45,431 nucleotides of DNA from the NCBI GenBank assembly GCA_030539495.1, contig JAUNRX010000013.1, forward strand, positions 1 to 45,431, read 5' to 3'. Made by a program: the position numbers and the translations under genes. Below, piece after piece: positions 16,869-24,684 of the stretch. The notes beneath the pieces were generated by a model, which ran no database searches, was not told the DNA's origin, and was given only the letters and a program-made list of their open reading frames with translations. Source of the DNA: a bacterium (lineage in GTDB: Bacteria; Bacillota; Clostridia; Lachnospirales; Lachnospiraceae). Each line of letters starts with the position of its first letter. Positions within the stretch are counted from its first letter, which is position 1.

Positions 16869-18521
16869 CTAATAGAATAGTTTTGTGATCGACTCTACCA
16901 CATATCGATTCTCTTTCCATATTCTATTGTAGACGCTATATGGAAGTGGACAGCTTACGGAGCCTGTCTCTATTGTAAGATTTGGCATATTCATTTTTCC
17001 AGTGCTTACCCAAGAGCCCATGGAACCACCAACCCCTGCAACAAGATCTCCAGATGGATAGCTATATCCTGTCAGCTTTTTGGCTACTTTCGCCATTTTC
17101 TTATTAATGGAATAGTATTTATTATTTGCAGCGGTATCCCAGTCAATCAGATTGCCCATGGAATGATAGGCAATACTTGCTACTGGATTAGAAAGGCTTT
17201 GATACAGCTTGATGATTGCCTTTGTTTCCTTTTCACTGGCTGCAGATTTACCTGGATAGTTGGATGATCCCGGCTTTTTAACCTTATTTCTCTTTGCCCA
17301 ATCAACAGGGAAGTTACGGTTTAAATCCACTCCATTTGCATTGGTCTTCCACTTTTTATAAGAAGTTCCCTTTAACATCTTTTTCACTTGGTTCCTTAAT
17401 TTCTTACAGCTAATCCCATTGTAGCCATACTGCGAAATCTGTACCCCATCCGGATTCACCATTGGAACAATATAGAGGCATATCTCGTTAAATAATTTCT
17501 CATAGGTCATGTTAATCTTACCGCTTTTCTTTTGATAGTTATTCATATATTGTTCAATCATGTCCATGATAAAATAAGTATTTAGATACTCTCTTGCATG
17601 CATGGATGAAGTTACAATCACTTGCTTCTTTGCCTTCTTATTTCCTATGATTACACAATAGACATTACGCTTATCTGCCGTCTTGGTTAACGTCGTTACA
17701 TCCATCCACTGTGGATAGGTTTTCTCTAATAGCTTTAGATTACTCTCCATGGTCTTGTAATCATATAGCTTCTTTGTCTTCTTTACAATGTCTGTGGTTG
17801 GCTTCTTTGTCGTAATAAGGGATGTCTTAACATAACCGGTTTTCTTTGTCCTTACATTCATGACAGCCGTATAGGCTCCTTTTTTTATATCAGCACTTAG
17901 ATATTGCTGACTTTTGACTGCACTTTCCAACTTATATTTGGTTGCATTTGTCTTATAAATGGTCGTATTCTTCTTTATATATACTTTTTTCGAATACTTT
18001 TTCCATTTTGCTGTCACTGTAATTGTACCTGTACTTCCAGCTTCAATGGTATTATGTACTTTATTATTTATAAACCATCCGGTAAAATAATAGCCTGTCC
18101 TTGTTGGAGCCTGTAGTGTAATCTTCTTTGACTTTATCGTATAGGAGGATGGGTTCTTACTGTTATTCTTCCCACCGCCTAACTTATAGATAATCCTATA
18201 TATAGTAGGACTCCATTTTGCATATAACTGAATATCCTTATCATAGGTTGCTGGTATTTCTCGAATGCTATGTTGAAATCCTGCTTCTGTATACCATCCA
18301 TTAAAAGTATAGCCCTTTCTCGTTGGTGTTTGCAACGGAACAGCTGTTCCTGTAATAAAACTCCCTGGGTTTCCCAGTGGATTGATTCCACCATTGAGGT
18401 GGTATGTAATCGTATGTGTTTCCTCTTTTTTCTCTGTTGCGTAGGTCTGTTTTGCACTTAGTAAGCAAGTACTCATTACTAGTATTAGTAAGCAAAGCAT
18501 ACTTTTTAGTCTTCTTTTCAT
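16869..18521 (-). CDS. Secreted M14 zinc carboxypeptidase with InlB-type repeats
   Basis: The 550 aa product has a signal peptide (about 1-28), then two InlB/Flg_new-type repeats (about 36-104 and 107-173, each with TPTRKGYTFNGWY or APTRTGYYFTGWF and ending AKW). An SH3-like stretch (about 178-237) and an M14 peptidase domain (about 250-550) follow. Zinc ligands are His308 and Glu311 in SSMHAREYLN and His453 in IAYHSMGN. The substrate-binding VDLNRNFPVDW and the catalytic Glu518 in NLTIETGS are present. M14 enzymes remove C-terminal amino acids; with these wall-associated modules it may act on peptidoglycan stem peptides (as in the gamma-D-glutamyl-diamino acid peptidase subgroup) or on proteins. 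The ATG follows AAAGGA. Repeat copy B lies about 60 bases upstream. Confidence 0.88.
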   Translation of the reverse strand: MKRRLKSMLCLLILVMSTCLLSAKQTYATEKKEETHTITYHLNGGINPLGNPGSFITGTAVPLQTPTRKGYTFNGWYTEAGFQHSIREIPATYDKDIQLYAKWSPTIYRIIYKLGGGKNNSKNPSSYTIKSKKITLQAPTRTGYYFTGWFINNKVHNTIEAGSTGTITVTAKWKKYSKKVYIKKNTTIYKTNATKYKLESAVKSQQYLSADIKKGAYTAVMNVRTKKTGYVKTSLITTKKPTTDIVKKTKKLYDYKTMESNLKLLEKTYPQWMDVTTLTKTADKRNVYCVIIGNKKAKKQVIVTSSMHAREYLNTYFIMDMIEQYMNNYQKKSGKINMTYEKLFNEICLYIVPMVNPDGVQISQYGYNGISCKKLRNQVKKMLKGTSYKKWKTNANGVDLNRNFPVDWAKRNKVKKPGSSNYPGKSAASEKETKAIIKLYQSLSNPVASIAYHSMGNLIDWDTAANNKYYSINKKMAKVAKKLTGYSYPSGDLVAGVGGSMGSWVSTGKMNMPNLTIETGSVSCPLPYSVYNRIWKENRYVVESITKLFY

Positions 18522-18582
18522 GTGATTTTCCGTCCTTTCTTTATTATTTAAAATAAGTGTCCTAACTCCTCCCTATATGGAA

Positions 18583-18658
18583 CAAAGTGTCTTCGACATG
18601 CTCAACTCCCCTGCCCTCATTCATGTGCGCGCAAAAACTTCAGGTCGAAGACACTTTG
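18583..18658. repeat. Intergenic repeat, copy B, with a perfect 15-bp inverted repeat
   Basis: CAAAGTGTCTTCGAC (18583-18597) and GTCGAAGACACTTTG (18644-18658) are perfect complements around a 46-base C-rich loop. The unit aligns with copy A at 14759-14835. A 65-codon open frame runs through it, but it is best explained by the repeat. Confidence 0.75.
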
Positions 18659-18725
18659 CTCGGGCCGAAGCTGATCGCATTAGCGACATACTCCTTTCCC
18701 CTGAGTGCGCATCGTTAGCGGAACG

Positions 18726-18778
18726 TTTTTTAATACATAGGAGGCTTCTTGAAGAGAAGTTTCCTATGTATTAAAAAA
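18726..18778. terminator. Long hairpin with T-runs, AGGAGG in the stem
   Basis: TTTTTTAATACATAGGA pairs with TCCTATGTATTAAAAAA, a stem of about 17 bp at the far end of repeat copy B. A related hairpin occurs after copy A (about 15143-15195, TATTGATAGGAG against TTTCCTATCAA). It may be a bidirectional terminator forming part of the repeat element. Confidence 0.55.
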
Positions 18779-18808
18779 GAAGTCCCTGTGATAGGAACTT
18801 CCCTTCTT
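18779..18808 (-). terminator. Probable terminator of the NUDIX gene
   Basis: AAGAAGTCCCT pairs imperfectly with GGAACTTCCCTTCTT. On the minus strand the stem runs into TTTTTT, directly after the stop codon at 18810. Confidence 0.5.
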
Positions 18809-18809
18809 T

Positions 18810-19262
18810 CTAAAAATATTTGCGATTTCCCCAAAGATTGCTTTTTTTCAAATATAAATACTCGTTATAAGCTTTCTCTAAGATTTGTTTTTCATTTGAA
18901 AATTTTAGCATATGATATGCTTCATGATATTTATAATATCCGGAATCCATAAAATATTCTTCACGTTGTGGCTTGCTATAGTAACTATCTGACATCATTA
19001 AATACCAATGAACATCTTTTACTACAGTATCTAGGGGAGTACTAAACGAATACTGGCTCTTTCCGACATATTTAATAATATTTGCTTTAACAGAAGTCTC
19101 TTCTCTTACTTCTCTAATCGCTGTCTCTTTGTATTCTTCGCCTTCTTCGACTGTACCTTTGGGTAAAACCCAGCCTTCATACTTGTTACGATAATTTTTA
19201 TACAGCAATAAAATCTTTCCTCTGAAAATAACCACACCGCCACAGCTCGTTGCTTCAATCAT
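18810..19262 (-). CDS. NUDIX hydrolase
   Basis: The 150 aa product is one NUDIX domain with the box GTVEEGEEYKETAIREVREE followed by TSV. The spacing GX5EX7REVxEE is exact; the usual Gly near the end is Ser, which is tolerated in many members. The N-terminal SCGGVVIFRGKILLLYKN is typical of diadenosine polyphosphate or (d)NTP-type NUDIX proteins, but the substrate is not determined. The protein is cytoplasmic. AGGGGG precedes the ATG. It lies 84 bases after the penicillin-binding protein gene and may be the last gene of that transcript. Confidence 0.9.
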   Translation of the reverse strand: MIEATSCGGVVIFRGKILLLYKNYRNKYEGWVLPKGTVEEGEEYKETAIREVREETSVKANIIKYVGKSQYSFSTPLDTVVKDVHWYLMMSDSYYSKPQREEYFMDSGYYKYHEAYHMLKFSNEKQILEKAYNEYLYLKKSNLWGNRKYF

Positions 19263-19346
19263 TGCAATGCCCCCTGTATATTTTTGGTGTGTACATACTT
19301 GTTGACTAGTATAACTCTTTTTAGGGGTTATTTCAACTTAATTCGT

Positions 19347-20888
19347 TTATTTTTTATAATACTGAGCGAAGATCTTCTTCGCAATTGGTACTGCATAACT
19401 TGAGCTGGAACCTGCATCTTCTACACAAACACTGACTACGATATCGTTCTTTTCTTTGTTAGAGAAACCGACAAACCAAGAGTATGGTTCTGCACCTGCA
19501 GTCTCTGCGGTACCTGTTTTTCCTGCCACGGTATACTTGCTTGTCTTTAAGCTGGTTGCGGTTCCTTTCTTAACAACTTGTTCCATCATAGACGTTAGGC
19601 TTTCTGCTTCACTTCCTGACATTAAGGTTGCATACGCCTTTTGAGCCGTCGTATTTACCACATGTCCTTGGTAGTTTTCAACGTGATCAACCATATATGG
19701 TTTCATTAATGTTCCGCCATTTGCAATTGCCGCTGTAATCATAGCCATATGCATCGGACTTGTTGTCGTATCACCTTGTCCAATTGCAGTTCTTGCTTCT
19801 AATGATTTGCTGTCACTAGCTTTTAACGTAAAGCTTGGTGTACGTACTGAAAAATCCAAATCAAACTCGGTATTAAACATTAACTGCTCGTTTGTCTTTC
19901 TAAACTCATTGATATCCATTTTTGACAACATGGTTGCAAATGCACCGTTACAAGATTTTGCAAATGCTTTTTCCATATCTACCTCACCGTGATGCGTGCC
20001 GCCTGCACATTTTACTACGTCATCACCAATTCGATATTTTCCGTTACATGTATAAGTAAACTTCTCATAATCATTTGGAAATTGTCTCATATAACCCAAT
20101 GCTGTTAAAATCTTATAGACAGATCCTGGTGGATAGGTACTTTGTGTTGCACGGTTCACAAGAGAAGACTCATTATTACTATCTGCTATTAAAGATTCCC
20201 ATTTCTTCTCCACGGTATTCGGATTATACGTTGGCTTACTTACCATTGCAAGAATTTTGCCTGTGCTTGGCTCCATAACTACGACTGCACCCTTATTGCT
20301 TCCCAATGCATCGGATGCAACCTTTTGTAAATCTACATCTAACGTGGTTACTACGTTATCCCCTTTGCTTCGTTCGCCACTGATGTCATTAAATACTTTC
20401 TCAATTGGATTAATAGAAGAAGTAAGCAGGGTAAATGTAGTGCTGCTTTCAAGGCCTGTCTTTGTTTTTAAGTAACGGCCTACCGTATGACTAAATAAGC
20501 TATCGTATGGATATACTCGTGTCATATTATCATTGTCATCATATACCGTCTTTGCTAACACTTCTCCTTTGCTCCCTAAGATCATTCCACGTTGCACACT
20601 GTCCTCTAGCAGCTCTTGTCGCTTATTATACGTATTATTAATTACTTTAGGACTATCAATTATAATGAACTTTGTAAGGTACGCTAAGACGCCTACAAAT
20701 AAGATGATAAAGAAATACGCAATCGTTAAGATCTCACGATTTACTTTTTTTCTTGTGCGCTTTCGTCTTGTACTTGTCGCATCCTCACTAATTAAATCCG
20801 GTTCCTGCACCGCACGAAGAACATCTTTTTTCTTCGTTTTCTTCAGTCTGCGATCCTTTTTCTCTTTTCTATCTTTCATTTCCTTCAA
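19347..20888 (-). CDS. Class B penicillin-binding protein (PbpA/FtsI-type transpeptidase)
   Basis: The 513 aa product has a long, very basic cytoplasmic tail (1-50), one transmembrane segment (about 53-77), a short pedestal and a transpeptidase domain. The three penicillin-binding motifs are clear: Ser256-x-x-Lys259 in YPPGSVYKI, Ser312-Cys-Asn314, and KTGT at 457-460. It forms peptide cross-links in peptidoglycan outside the membrane and is the expected partner of the SEDS glycosyltransferase encoded two genes upstream. The start looks like a TTG (20888), with GAGG eight bases before it; the ATG three codons later has its ribosome-binding site too close. The secreted protease gene lies between this gene and the SEDS gene. 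Confidence 0.9.
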   Translation of the reverse strand: MKEMKDRKEKKDRRLKKTKKKDVLRAVQEPDLISEDATSTRRKRTRKKVNREILTIAYFFIILFVGVLAYLTKFIIIDSPKVINNTYNKRQELLEDSVQRGMILGSKGEVLAKTVYDDNDNMTRVYPYDSLFSHTVGRYLKTKTGLESSTTFTLLTSSINPIEKVFNDISGERSKGDNVVTTLDVDLQKVASDALGSNKGAVVVMEPSTGKILAMVSKPTYNPNTVEKKWESLIADSNNESSLVNRATQSTYPPGSVYKILTALGYMRQFPNDYEKFTYTCNGKYRIGDDVVKCAGGTHHGEVDMEKAFAKSCNGAFATMLSKMDINEFRKTNEQLMFNTEFDLDFSVRTPSFTLKASDSKSLEARTAIGQGDTTTSPMHMAMITAAIANGGTLMKPYMVDHVENYQGHVVNTTAQKAYATLMSGSEAESLTSMMEQVVKKGTATSLKTSKYTVAGKTGTAETAGAEPYSWFVGFSNKEKNDIVVSVCVEDAGSSSSYAVPIAKKIFAQYYKK

Positions 20889-20971
20889 TCTTCTAACCTC
20901 ATTTGAATTATTTCAAAATAACAATTTTACTTATATTATACCAAAGTATCCAATCCTTTACAACCTAGTGA

Positions 20972-23236
20972 CTAGGGAGTAAAAATGAGTCTGCTTGTCT
21001 TCTTCACTTTGACTGTCTTACTATAACTGCTAAAATACTTCTTGTTACTATGCTTTGCGAAGACTCTGACTTTAACGGTATAATTCTTCTTGCTAGTTAA
21101 GGAAATCGTTTTCTTCTTTACTTTTCCATTTGTAATCTTTCCCGTATGAATCAGCTTATAAGCACCTTTCCCCTGTTTTATATACACCTCAAACTTCTGA
21201 GCTGTCTTATTTTTACTTACACGTATTGTCTTGGTTTTGTCCTTTGCCTTACCTTTCAGATTAAGTACTGGTTTTTTTAGTGTAGTTACTGTCTTAACTG
21301 AATTAGAATATGCGCCCTTAGAATTCCCATTCATGGCACGAATTCTAAACTTATATGTCGTATTGGATGTAAGATTAGTGATCTTACATGCTGTTCCAGT
21401 TACAACCTTGATTCGCTCATACTGCTTCTTATTCTCTTTATACTGATATACCTCATACATCTTTGCGTTACTTGCCTTGTTCCAAGTCAATGTAACAGTC
21501 TTATTGGAATACTTTGAACATTTAAGGCCTGTTGTCTTTCCAATATTTATACTTTCTTTAAGATATAACTTCTTCTCTTTACCATCAAGGACAATGTAGC
21601 TTACTTTATTCTTGCACTGCGGATCGCTATACCAGCCAACAAATGTATAGCCTTTATGAACATGGGGTTTTAACGGATACATCTGCCCTTTTTCTGTCCG
21701 TATGATGGTATTTAACTTCTGTGTTCCTTTATAAAACTCTATGGTAGTCTCTAGTGGTGAGATATTTTCTTCTTTACTCTCTGATGTAAATGCTTTAATT
21801 CGATAATTATAGTTAAAAGGCGTCCATTTTCCTGTATTTCCTATAGCATAACTTTCCCCTTGATTTGCCTTGGCAACAAATTTGATTGCTGGTTTTCCAT
21901 CTATCATAACTGTATAAGACCTATCATAAGGAATTCTTACTGTCTTCCTACCACTGTATTCTACTTCCACTGCAAATACCGTATTGGGCTCTAACAATAT
22001 ATTGTGCTTTAATGGCAGCGTATGATAGCCTGCAGAGCTTATCTGTTGGGATATTGTATGGACCAGTGTTCCTTTATTCTCTGCATTTTTAAAGCCGATA
22101 TAAATCCTTACTTTTATATCCACATCGTCTTCTAATGTATAAAAAGATACCGCTTCCAGGCTCTCGATTTTGGAAGATGTGGTGTAGACATTGGCACATC
22201 CTGCTTTCTCGTGATATGTCTTAGAGTACGTCCCCGAAGAACCGTCATATTGATAGATAGTATCATAGTCATCTGCCAAAGAGACGTCGATAAAATTAAA
22301 CTCTCGTAGGGATTCATCATAATAAGAGACCCAGAAGTAACCTTTGTTTCCCCAGGAATCTCCCCAACTATTAAGCATAAGCCAAGCTCCATCTTTCTTT
22401 GGCTTATCGTTAAAGTTATTTTTGGAATAGTGGTCATTGTAACCAATACATGTCACAGAGTGATTGGTTGTACTAAATCCTTCACTATAATAATTGGCCT
22501 TCTTTTTATTGTAAAAAAACTTATCATAATAGATGCCGGTAGTGGCAGCACCATATTCATTTAGTTTCCGTTTAATCAGATTTCGATTGCTGCTATCAAC
22601 AATCTCTACATTATTTAGATGCACCTGGTCGTTCATCTGAAGAGCAATCTTATTGTTTTTCGATAGATTTTGGAATGTTTGTTTACTTGCAGCTACTTCA
22701 CTATACTTTCCAAGCTCCTCATCTGCAAAACCTACCCAGTTTGCTAATGCCATAATTGCAAAATTACTGTCATTTCCAAACTCCAGATAGTTTCCTCTTC
22801 CAACATAGTTTACTGCATCCCCGTTGGTCCTTTGCCATTGGTCCTCGACCCGGTGAAAGAAAAAGTAGGCCAAATGTGATTCACTAAGATTCAAAAACTC
22901 ATCGGTAATTCCTTTTTTATATAAATTGATCTCTGCAGCACTTGCCAAGGAAAATGCCCAGCACGTGCTATAGTCCCCCTGATCTTTAACCGGGTATTGC
23001 TTCCTTACTTGATTTGAAAATGCATCCTTATGGGTTCCTGCTGAATTTGTCAGCATATTATGCGTACTATGGCTACTACATGTTTTTATCTCCTCTTTTT
23101 CAGTGTATTTGGATGGAGCAAAAAAACTGCCAGAAGAAAATGTGCCTAATCCACTGGCATTTACTTTGGTCTGACTTAAGACCATCCATACCGCCATCAC
23201 TATGAATACAATATAACTATTGTTTCTTTTTCTCAT
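20972..23236 (-). CDS. Secreted papain-family (C1A) cysteine protease with lectin-like, InlB-type and FN3 modules
   Basis: The product is about 754 aa. An N-terminal signal sequence (RKRNNSYIVFIVMAVWMVLS) precedes the peptidase domain (about 80-320). The catalytic Cys lies in KDQGDYSTCWAFSLASAAE, the His in TNHSVTCIGYNDHY and the Asn in WLMLNSWGDSWG. A beta-rich lectin-like domain follows (about 325-470, with KAGCANVYTT and TVFAVEVEY), then one InlB-type repeat (HKGYTFVGWYSDPQC), an FN3 domain (VTLTWNKASNAKMYEVYQY) and a second FN3-like Lys-rich module. It should act outside the cell on proteins or surface components. ATG 23236 is chosen; AGGAGG lies 15 bases upstream, which is long. It is placed between the SEDS and penicillin-binding protein genes on the same strand. 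Confidence 0.88.
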   Translation of the reverse strand: MRKRNNSYIVFIVMAVWMVLSQTKVNASGLGTFSSGSFFAPSKYTEKEEIKTCSSHSTHNMLTNSAGTHKDAFSNQVRKQYPVKDQGDYSTCWAFSLASAAEINLYKKGITDEFLNLSESHLAYFFFHRVEDQWQRTNGDAVNYVGRGNYLEFGNDSNFAIMALANWVGFADEELGKYSEVAASKQTFQNLSKNNKIALQMNDQVHLNNVEIVDSSNRNLIKRKLNEYGAATTGIYYDKFFYNKKKANYYSEGFSTTNHSVTCIGYNDHYSKNNFNDKPKKDGAWLMLNSWGDSWGNKGYFWVSYYDESLREFNFIDVSLADDYDTIYQYDGSSGTYSKTYHEKAGCANVYTTSSKIESLEAVSFYTLEDDVDIKVRIYIGFKNAENKGTLVHTISQQISSAGYHTLPLKHNILLEPNTVFAVEVEYSGRKTVRIPYDRSYTVMIDGKPAIKFVAKANQGESYAIGNTGKWTPFNYNYRIKAFTSESKEENISPLETTIEFYKGTQKLNTIIRTEKGQMYPLKPHVHKGYTFVGWYSDPQCKNKVSYIVLDGKEKKLYLKESINIGKTTGLKCSKYSNKTVTLTWNKASNAKMYEVYQYKENKKQYERIKVVTGTACKITNLTSNTTYKFRIRAMNGNSKGAYSNSVKTVTTLKKPVLNLKGKAKDKTKTIRVSKNKTAQKFEVYIKQGKGAYKLIHTGKITNGKVKKKTISLTSKKNYTVKVRVFAKHSNKKYFSSYSKTVKVKKTSRLIFTP

Positions 23237-23282
23237 TATGTAACTTGAAATCCTCCTATAATTTAGTAAAGCACAAGGCCCC

Positions 23283-24671
23283 CTATACGGGTTGGCCTTG
23301 TGCTCTTTCACGCATCATACGTGCATCTTTTGCTTCCTGAAGCTTTCTTTGGTCAATATCATCCTGGTTAAGAACATATAATCCCTGAATAATGTTAAAC
23401 ATGATCAATGTACTTAAGATGGAGCTACCGCCACTGCTTACTAGAGGAAGGGTAACACCTGTCGATGGGATAAACTTGGTTACACCACCGATTGTTAGAA
23501 ATACTTGGAATATATACATAATACTAAAGCCAAGTGCGATTAATTTATAGAATTCCATACGAATCCTCATGGAAATATTGATAAACATAATAAAGCAGCT
23601 CATACATATTAATACGATACAGATTGCAACGATTCCACCCATCTCTTCTGAAATTGCAGAGAAGATAAAATCAGATCCTACAACCGGAATACTTGTTGGA
23701 AGGCCTTTCGTCAGCCCTAATCCAAACCATCCGCCGGTTCCAATCGCAAATAATGACTGGCAAATCTGATATCCCCTGCCATTGATAATGGACCATGGAT
23801 CTTTCCAGGCAGTTACACGAATTCGTACATGGTTAAATAGCTTGTATGCCACGACAGCTGCCATGGAACCACCTAAGAAGCCAAGTAATAAATATCGGAT
23901 ATCGCTTGTTGCAATATAAAGCATAAATAAATATACAATAAAGAAAATAAGTGCTCCACCAAGATCCTTTTCCAATACAAGCACGATTACATGAAGTGCT
24001 GCAAGGGCTGTAATCTTAACTACTGACTTAAAGTCTTTAGCCTTGGTTAAGCAGGATGCTACAAAGAATACAAACAGGATCTTTACAAATTCCGATGGCT
24101 GCATTCTGAAACCACCGATAATGATCCAGTTCTTTGCACCGTTTTCCTCTTTTCCGATTACAAATACAAGCATTAAGAAGATCAAGCCAAGGATACCATA
24201 GATCCAGCCAAATTCCTTTAAATACTTAATTTTTCGAATAATAAACGGAATGATCATACATCCTAACAGACCGATTGTTACAAACAGCAGCTGTTTGATC
24301 GCTGAGGAATATTTAAGCCTTGTCTGCATAATCAAGCCAAAAGTAATCAGCATCAGCATATTATTAAATACTAAGCGTGACAATCGTTTGTAAGCTAGCT
24401 TATACGCTATAATAAAGATGGAAAATACAATAACTTGGATCAAATACAGTACCACACATTTTATCATATTCTCCAATGTATCCATGTACATCCCTACAAA
24501 GATACATATAAAACTAAACGCATGAATCGCAAAGATTAAAAAGATTTGAAATCTAAATATCCCCGCCTGCGATTCCTTGCTTCTACGGAATACGGTAAAA
24601 CCATATAATGTGTATACCACCACTAATAAGCAAATGATATACTTGCATATTCCGATGATTATCGTTTCCAT
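23283..24671 (-). CDS. SEDS peptidoglycan glycosyltransferase (FtsW/RodA/SpoVE family)
   Basis: The 462 aa product has about 10-12 membrane helices and family motifs: NWIIIGGFRMQPSEFVKI, WGRGYQ-like INGRGYQICQSLFAIGTGG, VGSDFIFSAISEEMGGI and PLVSSGGSSILSTLIMF. SEDS proteins polymerise lipid II into glycan strands with a class B penicillin-binding protein, here the one at 19347-20888. Which of FtsW, RodA or SpoVE it equals cannot be told. The start follows GGTGAAGGA and lies 13 bases after the U32 gene, indicating one operon. It is cytoplasmic-membrane located. Confidence 0.9.
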   Translation of the reverse strand: METIIIGICKYIICLLVVVYTLYGFTVFRRSKESQAGIFRFQIFLIFAIHAFSFICIFVGMYMDTLENMIKCVVLYLIQVIVFSIFIIAYKLAYKRLSRLVFNNMLMLITFGLIMQTRLKYSSAIKQLLFVTIGLLGCMIIPFIIRKIKYLKEFGWIYGILGLIFLMLVFVIGKEENGAKNWIIIGGFRMQPSEFVKILFVFFVASCLTKAKDFKSVVKITALAALHVIVLVLEKDLGGALIFFIVYLFMLYIATSDIRYLLLGFLGGSMAAVVAYKLFNHVRIRVTAWKDPWSIINGRGYQICQSLFAIGTGGWFGLGLTKGLPTSIPVVGSDFIFSAISEEMGGIVAICIVLICMSCFIMFINISMRIRMEFYKLIALGFSIMYIFQVFLTIGGVTKFIPSTGVTLPLVSSGGSSILSTLIMFNIIQGLYVLNQDDIDQRKLQEAKDARMMRERAQGQPV

Positions 24672-24684
24672 TCCTTCACCTACT

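Noticed and set aside
18577..18774. 65-codon plus-strand open frame through repeat copy B
   Set aside because: It follows the repeat exactly, starts in the inverted-repeat arm and ends in the T-run hairpin. It has no ribosome-binding site, and copy A does not keep the frame. It is explained by the repeat, not by a protein.
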